49,299 bases of DNA from JBPOJN01 sp052033505 (lineage in GTDB: Bacteria; UBA10199; JACPAL01; GCA-016699445), in assembly GCA_052033505.1 (NCBI GenBank), contig JBPOJN010000011.1, positions 1 to 49,299 on the forward strand. Direction: 5' to 3'. This document shows positions 8,954-16,751 of this stretch, one piece after another. Within the stretch, counting starts at the first letter, position 1; every line of letters starts with the position of its first letter. The notes below the pieces were generated by a model. The model was not told the DNA's origin. It made no database searches and was given only the letters and a program-made list of their open reading frames with translations. The position numbers and the translations under genes are program-made.

Positions 8954-9661
8954 ATGAGAGTCATATCTAATACAAATGCTCCCTCGATCTCGCCGTTAAT
9001 CCCTCATCATGCCATTGCCCCCATAGCTGAAAAAGCTCGAGAGTCTTTACGCCAGGCACGATCCGAACCAAACGCGGCCGGACTTTTGGCTGCTTATACG
9101 GCGGAAAATTTTTTCGGATCGCTTAAGATGGATAAAGAAGCCGCTCAGGCACGTAGTCTCCGGATGGAAATCCGCACTGCACTTTCCCTGGAGCAGATAT
9201 TCGAAAACTTGGATCCTAAGATCAAAAAGCTGGCCCGCATCCTTGATCATCATCCCGACAAAGAAAAAATCGCGGTATTGCGGCCCAAATTAGCCGAAGT
9301 TTCGGCCCGTTTCTTGAGCATCGTCCTCAAAGACGCTCAAAACGTGGATGGCATTTTCCGCAGTGAATCCGTTTTGACGATTCAATCATTTCTCGTGGAT
9401 ATGGAAAAAGAGCATTGGGACGCGCTAGATTTATCCTCACTCGATGCCTTGAATTTATCGCCCAAAGCCAAAGCCGGTCTAAATCTCCTTCAGGCATGGT
9501 CGCATGCGGAAGCGGGACGCATTCCCGAAGCGAGGCAAAAAATCCAGGACGTGATTGCGTTTTTAGAAACCTGGCAGAATACGAACGAAGCAGCGCAAAA
9601 ACTGAAACATATCACCACCAGCCGCTGCTGGACGATCCGGAGTTTCTGGTTCGGCCGTTGA
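8954..9661 (+). CDS. Hypothetical helical protein, probably frameshifted near its end
   Basis: A 235-residue, largely alpha-helical protein of unknown family (Ala/Leu/Lys-rich; FENLDPKIKKLARILDHHPDKEKIAVLRPKLAEVSARFLSI). The last dozen residues, SRCWTIRSFWFGR, are unlike the rest. The +1 frame over the same DNA reads QPLLDDPEFLVRPLNLARQHPPKTG and stops at 9696, a more natural ending. I infer a single-base indel near 9610-9620, or a sequencing error there. If restored, the end would abut the convergent gene whose stop is at 9693. Confidence 0.55.
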   Translation: MRVISNTNAPSISPLIPHHAIAPIAEKARESLRQARSEPNAAGLLAAYTAENFFGSLKMDKEAAQARSLRMEIRTALSLEQIFENLDPKIKKLARILDHHPDKEKIAVLRPKLAEVSARFLSIVLKDAQNVDGIFRSESVLTIQSFLVDMEKEHWDALDLSSLDALNLSPKAKAGLNLLQAWSHAEAGRIPEARQKIQDVIAFLETWQNTNEAAQKLKHITTSRCWTIRSFWFGR

Positions 9662-9692
9662 ATCTTGCACGGCAACACCCTCCCAAAACCGG

Positions 9693-10517
9693 CTAGGGGA
9701 TCGGCTCCTTCGCTTCCTGAGCGATGATGTCCCAAAGAGGCATCAATTTTTCATGCAAAACCATCGAGGCGTCGGAGGCGGGATTGCGGTTGATCGTGAG
9801 ATGGACGGCTTTTTTCCCGGCTGAGATTTCCAAGAGAATATCATCTCCCAGGCAGTTTTTAATGGTTACGGACGCTCCTTCTCTTTTCCAAAAACGTCTT
9901 CCTATCCGAAAAGAGTCATACTGACAGGAGACCACGCGCGCATACAAGGCTTCGGAAATCTCTGTGGGATTTTCGGACTGTCTTCCTAGAAATTTTTGAA
10001 GTCCTTCCACGGCTTTTTCGGAGGCGAAACTAAAAGCATAACCGGTCGTGGCCTTATGAAGACTGGAACCCCAAAACATTTTCAGACCTAGAAAAAGCCG
10101 GGGCGTCATTTCCATCCGGACTTTTTGAACGGCCGCGTCTTGAAAATATTCCAAACCGCGAACGATATCAGTGGCCCGACCCGTCCCGACGTCAAACCGG
10201 TCCGCGGCCGGGTTGTGCACCACTGAAAGGTAACGGCCGTCCTCATGGTGAAACACGGCATTTCTCTCACCGGCTTTGACTGACCACTGACGCAGCGTCC
10301 AATCACCTTTTCCGCCGGTGGATAAATCGCACGACGAAAACTGACGGAAAGACGCCGAGTGGGCGAATCCTTCCATCAACCGCGTCAGGTCTTTATAAAA
10401 AATTTCGGGACTCACCGCCTGAACCCGCACGCTTCCCTCCGCGGGCGACGGAGAAATACGGCTTAATGAGTCAATGAGACGGGTCGAAGAAATTTCGGGA
10501 GCGACGACGAATGCCAT
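9693..10517 (-). CDS. Hypothetical protein
   Basis: A 274-residue protein starting MAFVVAPEISSTRLIDSLSRISPSP. No signal peptide or membrane segment is evident. The middle has alternating strand-like segments (NAVFHHEDGRYLSVVHNPAADRFDVGTG) and the C-terminal half is helical. I do not recognise the family. It lies 33 bp downstream of the small Cys-pair gene in the same direction, so it may be the last gene of the leftward operon that starts at 12942. Confidence 0.6.
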   Translation of the reverse strand: MAFVVAPEISSTRLIDSLSRISPSPAEGSVRVQAVSPEIFYKDLTRLMEGFAHSASFRQFSSCDLSTGGKGDWTLRQWSVKAGERNAVFHHEDGRYLSVVHNPAADRFDVGTGRATDIVRGLEYFQDAAVQKVRMEMTPRLFLGLKMFWGSSLHKATTGYAFSFASEKAVEGLQKFLGRQSENPTEISEALYARVVSCQYDSFRIGRRFWKREGASVTIKNCLGDDILLEISAGKKAVHLTINRNPASDASMVLHEKLMPLWDIIAQEAKEPIP

Positions 10518-10550
10518 GTTCCATCATCCGATATTTTTCAAAAGAGTTGC

Positions 10551-10937
10551 TTAGCTTTTATTTTCCGGTTTCTGCGGCAATTGGGCATAGTCCGTGACTT
10601 CGCAGTCCGTCAGCGAAGGCGCGCGGCCTTCGGCGATGTCGTGGCGGACTTTCAAGACGTCCTTGCCCGACATCTGGCTCGGCGTGCCCAGGCTGTGCAT
10701 GATTTGGTTCGTCATGCGCGCGGTGATTTGGTCGTTAATCGAACCGCGGCCGTCGACGTCGGCGTCGAGGTATTTTTCAATCTTCTGCGGGTCGATTTTC
10801 GTCTCCAGCAGCGTGTCGAGCAATTGCCGGTAGCCGAACGCGTTCTCCAGCGCGGCGGTCACATCGACCAACCGGCTGCAATCCCGGCAGACGCGCTTCA
10901 GCAATCCGGCCCGTTCTTTACAATAAACGCATTTCAT
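10551..10937 (-). CDS. Small protein with N-terminal CxxC pair (possible zinc ribbon)
   Basis: A 128-residue protein beginning MKCVYCKERAGLLKRVCRDCSRLVD. Two CxxC pairs (Cys3/Cys6 and Cys17/Cys20) suggest a zinc-binding knuckle. The rest is helical and acidic and ends in a charged tail. The start overlaps the stop of the M20 peptidase by one base (TAATG), implying translational coupling in a leftward operon. I do not recognise a family. Confidence 0.7.
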   Translation of the reverse strand: MKCVYCKERAGLLKRVCRDCSRLVDVTAALENAFGYRQLLDTLLETKIDPQKIEKYLDADVDGRGSINDQITARMTNQIMHSLGTPSQMSGKDVLKVRHDIAEGRAPSLTDCEVTDYAQLPQKPENKS

Positions 10938-12313
10938 TAATTTTTACCCTGCATCTTCATGACGACGTCATAGACGATCGCCGCGCCAGCCTCAATGCCT
11001 TCGACGGGAATTCTTTCGTTTTTTCCATGGAGCCCTTCCAATTGTTCCGGGATCAACAAAAGCGGGATCAAACCGTAAGCGATCGCTCCCTTGCGGCGGA
11101 AAAACCGCGAATCCGTCGCACCCGCAGATAAAATCGGCGCGGTGACGGCCTCGGGATCGCGCGCACGCACGGCGTCTTCGAAGATCCGGAAATACTCTGT
11201 GTCGAAATCGCTTTCATTTGGATCGCTCGCAGTCATGAGCTCCACCGTGACGCCGTCACCCGCGAGTTTTTGAATTTCTCCCCGAAACCCTTCCGGCGTC
11301 GTGCCCGGCAAGAGGCGCGCATCCACGACAGCCGTGGCCTCGGCAGGAATGACGTTGGATTTGTATCCGGCCTGCAACATCGTCGGGCTCAGCGTGTTCG
11401 AGAGGATCGCACGCACAGCCTTGTCCGGAATCAACGCCTCTCCTCCGAGTTTTTGGATCAAAGACCCGACGCCCGGCAGGAAAACAATCTTCGCCGCGGC
11501 CTTTTTCCAGAACGGCAACCTCTCTCCGACGCGATCCAAAAAAGCCTCGACGATCTTCGTCTTCTGGAAGGCAAATCGATGATGCGCGAGCCGATGCACG
11601 ACGTCGGCTAAGCGCGTGACGGCGTTGTCACCCGCTTTCAGAGGCGGCATCGAACCGTGGCCTGAAACTCCCTGCGCGGTCAGCTTCATCCACGCCACGC
11701 CTTTTTCGGCGACCTGGATGCCGTAGAGATGCATTCCGTCTTTCAGCAGTCCCGCGGAACCTTCGTTCAGGACGTATTTCGCCTCGATCTTATCCCAGTG
11801 ATTTTCGACCAAGAACTCCGCACCCTGCTTCCCGCCCGCTTCTTCGTCCGCCGTGAGCACTAAGATCACGTCACCCGCGAGCGGCGTCTTTTCGCGTTTC
11901 AGTTTCAATACCGCCGCGATCTCCATCGCAACCAAGCTCTTCATGTCGAGGGCGCCGCGGCCCCAAAGGTCGCCGTCGCGGACTTCCGGCACGAACGGCG
12001 GAAATTTCCACTCTTTCGCCTCCGCCGGCACGACATCCAAATGTCCAAGCAGAATCATCGCGGGTTTCGACCCGTCGCTTTTCAGCCGCGCGATCAGATT
12101 GCCCCGGCCTGGAGCGGACTCGAGGATTTCGGAAACGATGCCTTCGCGCGCGAGCACACCCTGCACATACCGCGCCGCCGCTATTTCGTTTCCAGGCGGG
12201 TTCGACGTGTCGATGCGGATCAAATCTTGGAGAAGTTCCAAAGAAGACGGGCTTCCCGCGAACGAAGACACGGACCAAAGACAAAGAATCAAAAAGAAAA
12301 AGATTTTTTTCAT
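10937..12313 (-). CDS. M20-family metallopeptidase, secreted
   Basis: A 458-residue protein with a Sec signal peptide (MKKIFFFLILCLWSVSSFAG). The mature part is a di-zinc M20 peptidase like carboxypeptidase PS or acetylornithine/succinyl-diaminopimelate deacylases. First metal ligand His in LLGHLDVVPA, bridging Asp in WGRGALDMKS, catalytic/ligand Glu pair in TADEEAGGKQGAEF, a dimerisation lid (GVSGHGSMPP), and a C-terminal GATDSRFFRRKG...LHGKNERIP. It probably cleaves peptides or N-acyl amino acids in the periplasm. It overlaps its upstream neighbour by 4 bp (ATGA) and its downstream neighbour by 1 bp, so it is the middle gene of an operon. Confidence 0.9.
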   Translation of the reverse strand: MKKIFFFLILCLWSVSSFAGSPSSLELLQDLIRIDTSNPPGNEIAAARYVQGVLAREGIVSEILESAPGRGNLIARLKSDGSKPAMILLGHLDVVPAEAKEWKFPPFVPEVRDGDLWGRGALDMKSLVAMEIAAVLKLKREKTPLAGDVILVLTADEEAGGKQGAEFLVENHWDKIEAKYVLNEGSAGLLKDGMHLYGIQVAEKGVAWMKLTAQGVSGHGSMPPLKAGDNAVTRLADVVHRLAHHRFAFQKTKIVEAFLDRVGERLPFWKKAAAKIVFLPGVGSLIQKLGGEALIPDKAVRAILSNTLSPTMLQAGYKSNVIPAEATAVVDARLLPGTTPEGFRGEIQKLAGDGVTVELMTASDPNESDFDTEYFRIFEDAVRARDPEAVTAPILSAGATDSRFFRRKGAIAYGLIPLLLIPEQLEGLHGKNERIPVEGIEAGAAIVYDVVMKMQGKN

Positions 12314-12942
12314 GAAAGAGCGCCGAAGCTCGTTTTTCCCTCTCCATCCGTCCCGATCCCCATCGGTTCCAGATGCAAAGGTGTCACCGTCGTATCGACG
12401 ACAACGTCGAATCCCGCTTTTTTAACCTTTTCGCAGAAAGCGAAGTCTTCCGAGATGTGACCGCCTTTGCGCCACTCGCTCGTGAACCAGGGACCCTTCA
12501 CTTTTTCGAAAACGCGACGTTCGATCAGGAGGCATCCACCGCCGACGGCATCGACTTTTTGGAGTTGGGGGCCTTTGAAAGAAATGGGCTTAAAAATCCC
12601 CGCTTTTTTCCGGAACGCCATGGGTTCGTGAGGCGGCACGCGCTTGCGGTAGACACCACTGATGATGGGAAGCTGATGTTGCAAAAGTCTCATGAGCGCG
12701 TCCGCAGCCGGCACGATGTCGGCATCCAGGAAAAACAAATGCGTGGGCTCCATCGGATGATCGAGCATACGTTCGACCAGGTGGTTCCGCGCGCGGTCGA
12801 CCAGGGCGCCTTGGAAGACCATCAGGTCGGATTCGTCCGGCCTCTCCATCTCGAGGATGCCCGCAACGACTTTCCAGTAGATGAAAGGCGATGCCAGAGG
12901 CACGGCGATGACGACGCGGGGGATTTCGGTTATTTTTTTCAT
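12310..12942 (-). CDS. GT-A-fold glycosyltransferase-like protein
   Basis: A 210-residue protein. PRVVIAVPLASPFIYW is a first strand/loop of a GT-A fold, FFLDADIVPAADAL supplies a DxD metal-nucleotide-sugar site, and VDAVGGGCLLIERRVFEKV and HISEDFAFCEKVKKAGFDVVVD match the acceptor side of family-2-like transferases (the ED pair would include the base). The donor and acceptor are not evident. It heads a leftward operon and overlaps the M20 peptidase by 4 bp. An alternative is a non-catalytic relative, but the key acidic residues are in place. Confidence 0.7.
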   Translation of the reverse strand: MKKITEIPRVVIAVPLASPFIYWKVVAGILEMERPDESDLMVFQGALVDRARNHLVERMLDHPMEPTHLFFLDADIVPAADALMRLLQHQLPIISGVYRKRVPPHEPMAFRKKAGIFKPISFKGPQLQKVDAVGGGCLLIERRVFEKVKGPWFTSEWRKGGHISEDFAFCEKVKKAGFDVVVDTTVTPLHLEPMGIGTDGEGKTSFGALS

Positions 12943-13040
12943 AGGCTACCGATATATGACGGCTTCCCTTTCCCGATGCAAATTCCTTATTGAGACTTCC
13001 CCTGAAATGCGCCATGACGAACGCTCAAAGGAGGACATTT

Positions 13041-13511
13041 ATGTCCAAAAAAGGGAACAAAGAGATCTTGATCGGCGGTATCATCGCGAGTTTGATGACG
13101 GGCGGTACGGCGTTGGCGACGCTTAAGTCTTCCACGTCGTCGAACGAGTTTTTCAAGGTGACGAAACTTTCCAGCGGCTACCAGCTGGCGTCCAGCAAAT
13201 CCAAAGGCGACGAAAACAAAGCCGAGGAAGGCAAGACCTCTTCCGAAAAAGTGAAAGTCAAAGAAGAGAAGCTCTGCGGGGAAAAGAACTGCGGAGAGAA
13301 AAAGTGTGGTGAGAAGAAGTGTGGTGAGAAAAAGTGCGGTGAGAAAAAGTGCGGCGACAAAAAAGGCTGCGGTGAATCCTGCGAAGGTAAAAAAGACCAT
13401 GACGAGAAAAAGTGCGGCGAGAAAAAAGACGTGAAGGCCGACGCCAAGAAAGACGCAAAAAAAGGTAAAGACGACAAGAAGGGCTGCGGCGAGAAATCCT
13501 GCGCGATGTAA
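13041..13511 (+). CDS. bufA: Cys-rich RiPP precursor peptide (bufferin/HvfA type)
   Basis: A 156-residue precursor. The start at 13041 is set by AAAGGAGG at 13027-13034; the longer frame from 12990 lacks one. A signal-like N terminus (EILIGGIIASLMTGGTALA) is followed by a Lys/Ser-rich spacer, then a core with eleven Cys, mostly as tandem CGEKK repeats (about residues 79-111), and later KKCGEKK and GCGEKSCAM. Related peptides carry EGKCG-type motifs. In that family an MNIO oxidase (DUF692) with its DUF2063 partner converts Cys to thiooxazole or oxazolone/thioamide groups that bind copper. Both enzymes follow here, with the oxidase start overlapping this stop by one base (TAATG). The family assignment rests on context plus Cys motifs. 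The modified form and metal are inferred. Confidence 0.85.
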   Translation: MSKKGNKEILIGGIIASLMTGGTALATLKSSTSSNEFFKVTKLSSGYQLASSKSKGDENKAEEGKTSSEKVKVKEEKLCGEKNCGEKKCGEKKCGEKKCGEKKCGDKKGCGESCEGKKDHDEKKCGEKKDVKADAKKDAKKGKDDKKGCGEKSCAM

Positions 13512-14365
13512 TGCCTCGAAGACTGCCGAATCTCGGTATTGGATTGGGACTCAGGAGGCCGCACTATAGCGGCCTCCTGAGTTCACTGTCCGAATACAAA
13601 AATGACCTGCAGTGGTTCGAAGTCGCCCCTGAAAACTACATCGACATCGGCGGGCGCCTCTACCGCGAGTTTTGCGAAATCGCCGAACGCATCCCCGTCG
13701 TCTGCCACAGCGTCGGCATGTCGCTCGGCAGCTTAGATCCCCTCGATCGTGTTTTTTTAAAGAAACTCAAAAAATTCATCCGCACGCACAAAGTCCCTCT
13801 CGCCTCGGATCACATTTGCTTTTCTTCGTACAAAGGCGTGCAATTCGACGACCTCCTTCCCTTACCCTTCACCGAGGAAGCCGTGCGACACGTCGCCAAG
13901 CGCGTGCGTCAGGTGCAGGACTTCCTCGAAGTCCCGTACGCGGTGGAAAATATCTCTTACTACGCCCCCGCGGGCGCGGCCGAGATGCCGGAATGGGAAT
14001 TCGTCAAAAACGTCGTCGAAGAATCCGGCGCTTCGCTCCTGCTCGACGTGAACAACATTTACGTAAATTCGGTGAATTTCGGATTTAACCCGCTGGATTA
14101 CTTGAAAGCCATGCCCCTGAAAAAACTCGCGTACGTCCATGTCGCGGGTCACCGCCGCGTGCGCAAAAATTTCATCCTCGACACGCACGGAGCGGAGGTC
14201 ATCGCGCCGGTCTGGAAAATTTTAGATCAATTATCGGATCTTGCGCCCGATATCCGCGGCATCATGATTGAACGCGACGCGAATATTCCGCCGCTCGAAG
14301 AGCTGATCGAGGAAGTGCGGCACATCCGCAAGATCCTCTCGAAGGAGTCCCGTGTCGCTGCGTGA
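13511..14365 (+). CDS. bufB: DUF692 multinuclear non-heme iron oxidase (MNIO), HvfB/BufB type
   Basis: A 284-residue TIM-barrel enzyme of the DUF692 family that also contains MbnB of methanobactin synthesis. Likely iron ligands lie in VVCHSVGMSLG, LASDHICFSS, YAVENISYY, LLLDVNNIYVN, YVHVAGHRR, LDTHGAEV and IMIERDANIPP. It would oxidise Cys residues of the upstream precursor using the DUF2063 protein for peptide recognition. The start overlaps the precursor stop (TAATG) and the end overlaps the next gene by 14 bp, so the three are one operon. The codons for residues 14-24 (LRRPHYSGLLS) form a long perfect hairpin. Confidence 0.92.
   Translation: MPRRLPNLGIGLGLRRPHYSGLLSSLSEYKNDLQWFEVAPENYIDIGGRLYREFCEIAERIPVVCHSVGMSLGSLDPLDRVFLKKLKKFIRTHKVPLASDHICFSSYKGVQFDDLLPLPFTEEAVRHVAKRVRQVQDFLEVPYAVENISYYAPAGAAEMPEWEFVKNVVEESGASLLLDVNNIYVNSVNFGFNPLDYLKAMPLKKLAYVHVAGHRRVRKNFILDTHGAEVIAPVWKILDQLSDLAPDIRGIMIERDANIPPLEELIEEVRHIRKILSKESRVAA
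13549..13582 (+). promoter_or_regulatory. Perfect 14-bp stem-loop inside the first codons of the MNIO gene
   Basis: ACTCAGGAGGCCGC (13549-13562) and GCGGCCTCCTGAGT (13569-13582) are exact reverse complements around a 6-base ACTATA loop. The stem starts 38 bases into the oxidase gene and directly follows the precursor gene. No U-run follows, so it is not a classic terminator. It could stabilise the 3' end of precursor mRNA or slow ribosomes or RNA polymerase, giving much more precursor than enzyme. That role is inference. Confidence 0.7.
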
Positions 14366-15206
14366 ATCCCAGAATTTTTTCTACCGCCTCTGCTCGGAGG
14401 CGCACGTCATGGCCGCATTGAAAAAAAACAGGCCTGCGGCGCTCCAAAAATTTTTCCGCTCCGCAAAAGACCGTGAAGCCCTCGAAAACGTCCCCCTCGA
14501 ACGTCTCCAGACCTACCGGGACCACGTGGCGATCGGCCTCTTAGGCGGCATCCAAACGGCGTTTCCGGTACTACGCTCTCTGATATCCGAGTCTGAGTGG
14601 AACGGTCTTTTGAACGAATTCTACGGCAAACGTCTCTCACGCTCACCGATCGCGCGGCAGGTTTACCATGAGTTCGCGCACTTTTTGGAGAAACGCTATC
14701 GAGGGCCGCTGCTGAAGAAATTTCCGTACTTGGGTGCCTTGGCCCATTATGAAGACGTCGAGTTGAAGGTGCTTCATGCGATCGACAAGCCCCGACCGCA
14801 GATCGATTTCACGCGACTGGAAGACGCGGGCGCTCCGGCCTCTTGGGCGTCGCTGATCCCCATCCTCAATCCCCACCACGATCTGCGCGTCTACGCCTGG
14901 CCCGTACACCGCGTGCGCAGGGGTTTTTCCTCGAAACAGCAGGTCAAACACGGCGCGTTTCCTCTGCTGGTCTTCCGTCATGAGGACGAAGTCCAGTTCC
15001 TCGAGGCGAACGTCCTGGTCGCGAAAATGTTGTCTCTGATGAACGGAAAAAAAACGCTCGGCGCTATTTTGGCGAAACTTGTTTCTCCCACTCGGACAAA
15101 GGATCCAGCTCTTTTCGTGAAAGAAGCCATCGACGCCATCGCTCTTTTAAACCGCGAAGGAATGATCCTCGGTTTTTCGCGCCCGGAGGGGCTCCGGGGA
15201 TTTTAG
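14352..15206 (+). CDS. bufC: DUF2063 partner of the MNIO oxidase (HvfC/BufC type)
   Basis: A 284-residue protein with a GTG start preceded by AAGGAG (14342-14347). The N-terminal half (ALQKFFRSAKDREALENVPLERLQTYRDHVAIGLLGGIQTAFPVL... FYGKRLSRSPIARQVYHEFAHFLEKRY) is the helical DUF2063 domain, called DNA-binding in older annotation but now seen as the MbnC-like leader-recognition partner of MNIO enzymes. The C-terminal half contains a winged-helix-like segment (LLNREGMILGF). It overlaps the oxidase by 14 bp. Its last 143 bp overlap the convergent HTTM gene, unusually long for this window. Confidence 0.9.
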   Translation: MSLRESQNFFYRLCSEAHVMAALKKNRPAALQKFFRSAKDREALENVPLERLQTYRDHVAIGLLGGIQTAFPVLRSLISESEWNGLLNEFYGKRLSRSPIARQVYHEFAHFLEKRYRGPLLKKFPYLGALAHYEDVELKVLHAIDKPRPQIDFTRLEDAGAPASWASLIPILNPHHDLRVYAWPVHRVRRGFSSKQQVKHGAFPLLVFRHEDEVQFLEANVLVAKMLSLMNGKKTLGAILAKLVSPTRTKDPALFVKEAIDAIALLNREGMILGFSRPEGLRGF

Positions 15207-15942
15207 ATTCGTTTTCGCGACCACTCCAACAAGCCAGCAATAACACCGCCATCTGCAGCGGAAACAAACCCAAATCCAGCAGCACCGCCATCGCAACGTG
15301 GAAGATCAAACCGAAGACGATGAGCGGATTGCGTAAAGGGCGTACCCAAATCAACAGCGGAAAACCGATCTCATACGCAAGCGAGAGATACGTGGCCGCT
15401 TGATACGCCCACGCCGGCCATTTTTGCGGCTCATACGAAAGCCACGTCCAGATCCGGCTCGTGGTCGGATCGGCGAGCGCCACCCAAACCGCCGTCCCGT
15501 TCCACCAGTGGACGCCGTCGAGACGATAAAAAAATGGCGTCCAGTAAAGCGTCGCCAGAAATAAAAAAACCGTCCGCTGCAACCACGGCGAAGGATCCAG
15601 ACGTTTCGGGTCGGGCAGAAAAATCAGGAGAAAACACGTGGCCGCATAGATCTGATCGCCGTAATTATCGGTCCCGCAATTCGAACGGAATAAAGACCCC
15701 ACCAACGCGAAATGCACGATACGAAAGTAAGCACCGCCACGGCCCGACGCCACTAAGAGCGAATTGAAAAACCCGAAACCCAGTAGCAGAGGCGCGAATT
15801 CCGGAAACGAAAACAACCACCGAGCTTCCGACGCCGGACACACGCCGTCGAAAATTAAGTAACGCAGAGGCCAATACGTCGCGAAATACATCGCGCCAAC
15901 CAGGCCCGCCGACACACGCATGAGAAAATAAGCGCGTCTCAT
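15064..15942 (-). CDS. HTTM-domain membrane protein (vitamin K carboxylase-like)
   Basis: A 292-residue polytopic membrane protein starting MRRAYFLMRVSAGL, chosen because GGAGGAATTC lies just upstream and the start overlaps the previous stop by 4 bp. The longer frame from 16011 adds a basic, unlikely N terminus. Segments such as RSNCGTDNYGDQIYAATCFLLIFLPDP, LFLATLYWTPFFYRLDGVHWWNGTAVWVAL and YLSLAYEIGFPLLIW match the HTTM family, four or more transmembrane helices related to vitamin K-dependent gamma-carboxylase. Function of bacterial members is mostly unknown. The C-terminal 48 codons run under the DUF2063 gene. Nearness to the RiPP operon may be chance or functional. Confidence 0.75.
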   Translation of the reverse strand: MRRAYFLMRVSAGLVGAMYFATYWPLRYLIFDGVCPASEARWLFSFPEFAPLLLGFGFFNSLLVASGRGGAYFRIVHFALVGSLFRSNCGTDNYGDQIYAATCFLLIFLPDPKRLDPSPWLQRTVFLFLATLYWTPFFYRLDGVHWWNGTAVWVALADPTTSRIWTWLSYEPQKWPAWAYQAATYLSLAYEIGFPLLIWVRPLRNPLIVFGLIFHVAMAVLLDLGLFPLQMAVLLLACWSGRENESKIPGAPPGAKNRGSFLRGLKERWRRWLLSRKELDPLSEWEKQVSPK

Positions 15943-16481
15943 CTCTGAATTCCTCCGGGATTTCCTCGGCCGCCGCAGCCTAGATTCGCCAAGACTTCCG
16001 GTTCCTGCCAAACGATGTCCTCGCGAAACTCCTCGAAATCCACACGGCGCGTTTGCAAGGTGACCGCCAGAACGCGATCGTTGCCCAGCGGCATGGCACA
16101 GATACGTTCGGCTAATTTGAAAAAAATCTCCGACGCTTCCTCTTTTTCAAAAGTCGAAGACTCTTCCCGGTGCGCCTTGGCCAAGCGGTCGATAAAATTC
16201 ACCAACTTCTCGCGCGTAAAAATATTCCATGTCGGTCCGGGATAAAACAGGACCCTCCCCTTCGCCGTTCTCAGCATCAACGACGGCGCGTCCTTGGTCG
16301 ACCGGGGATCGGGCGCGTACATGCGGTATTGTCGGTCGGTCAGGAAGAACGATTGAATCGGGGAGAAAAACGCCATGAGCCGCCGCTCGATCGGCGATTT
16401 CGGTAATTGGCAGACCCAGAGAGAGGCCAGGAAGAGTGCGAAGACGCAAAAAGAGATAAAACCTTTCATCGGGCTTCTCAT
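15939..16481 (-). CDS. Membrane-anchored partner of the HTTM protein, unknown function
   Basis: A 180-residue protein with one N-terminal membrane segment (MKGFISFCVFALFLASLWVCQL) and a soluble part beginning SPIERRLMAFFSPIQSFFLTDRQYRMYAPDPR. The phrase YRMYAPDPR resembles proteins commonly encoded beside HTTM genes. GNDRVLAVTLQTRRVDFEEFREDIVW lies near the end. It overlaps both neighbours by 4 bp (ATGA), so the Smr, this and the HTTM gene are one coupled operon. The first ATG (16481) has GGAAGTGAG upstream; the fifth codon (16469) is an alternative start. Confidence 0.65.
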   Translation of the reverse strand: MRSPMKGFISFCVFALFLASLWVCQLPKSPIERRLMAFFSPIQSFFLTDRQYRMYAPDPRSTKDAPSLMLRTAKGRVLFYPGPTWNIFTREKLVNFIDRLAKAHREESSTFEKEEASEIFFKLAERICAMPLGNDRVLAVTLQTRRVDFEEFREDIVWQEPEVLANLGCGGRGNPGGIQR

Positions 16482-16714
16482 CTCACTTCCAGAATGACCA
16501 AGGTCACGCCGGGGTTGTAGGAAAGCCGCTCGAAACTTTTGACGTAGGGGTAACTCTTAAGCCACTGGGGAAGTTTTTCCGCGATCACGCCCATGCCGTG
16601 GATGATGCGCGCGTCAGTCTCGCCCTGAAAATAAAGCCGGTCGACGAAACGCATGACTTGAGTTTCCGCTTCCTCGAGACGCAGACCGTGGAGATCGATT
16701 TCATTGGGCATCAT
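16478..16714 (-). CDS. Stand-alone Smr (small MutS-related) domain protein
   Basis: A 78-residue protein that is only an Smr domain: NEIDLHGLRLEEAETQVMRFVDRLY at the start (the DLHG motif) and ARIIHGMGVIAEKLPQWLKSY (the HGxG motif) in the middle. In MutS2 and other Smr proteins this domain is a nicking endonuclease or RNA-associated nuclease; isolated forms are widespread. The substrate here is not inferable. It heads a leftward operon with the HTTM pair. Confidence 0.85.
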   Translation of the reverse strand: MMPNEIDLHGLRLEEAETQVMRFVDRLYFQGETDARIIHGMGVIAEKLPQWLKSYPYVKSFERLSYNPGVTLVILEVR

Positions 16715-16751
16715 GCCTTTCTTTTAAGGCAACCCCGGCGGCGAATGAAAT

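Noticed and set aside
13264..13511. CGEKK repeats in the precursor as an assembly artefact or random low-complexity region
   Set aside because: The repeats vary at DNA level, have a proper SD and signal peptide, and are followed by the expected enzymes.
13511..15206. True methanobactin (mbn) cluster
   Set aside because: The precursor is large and multi-Cys and no MbnT/MbnM-type export or uptake genes are present; the bufferin/HvfA type fits better.
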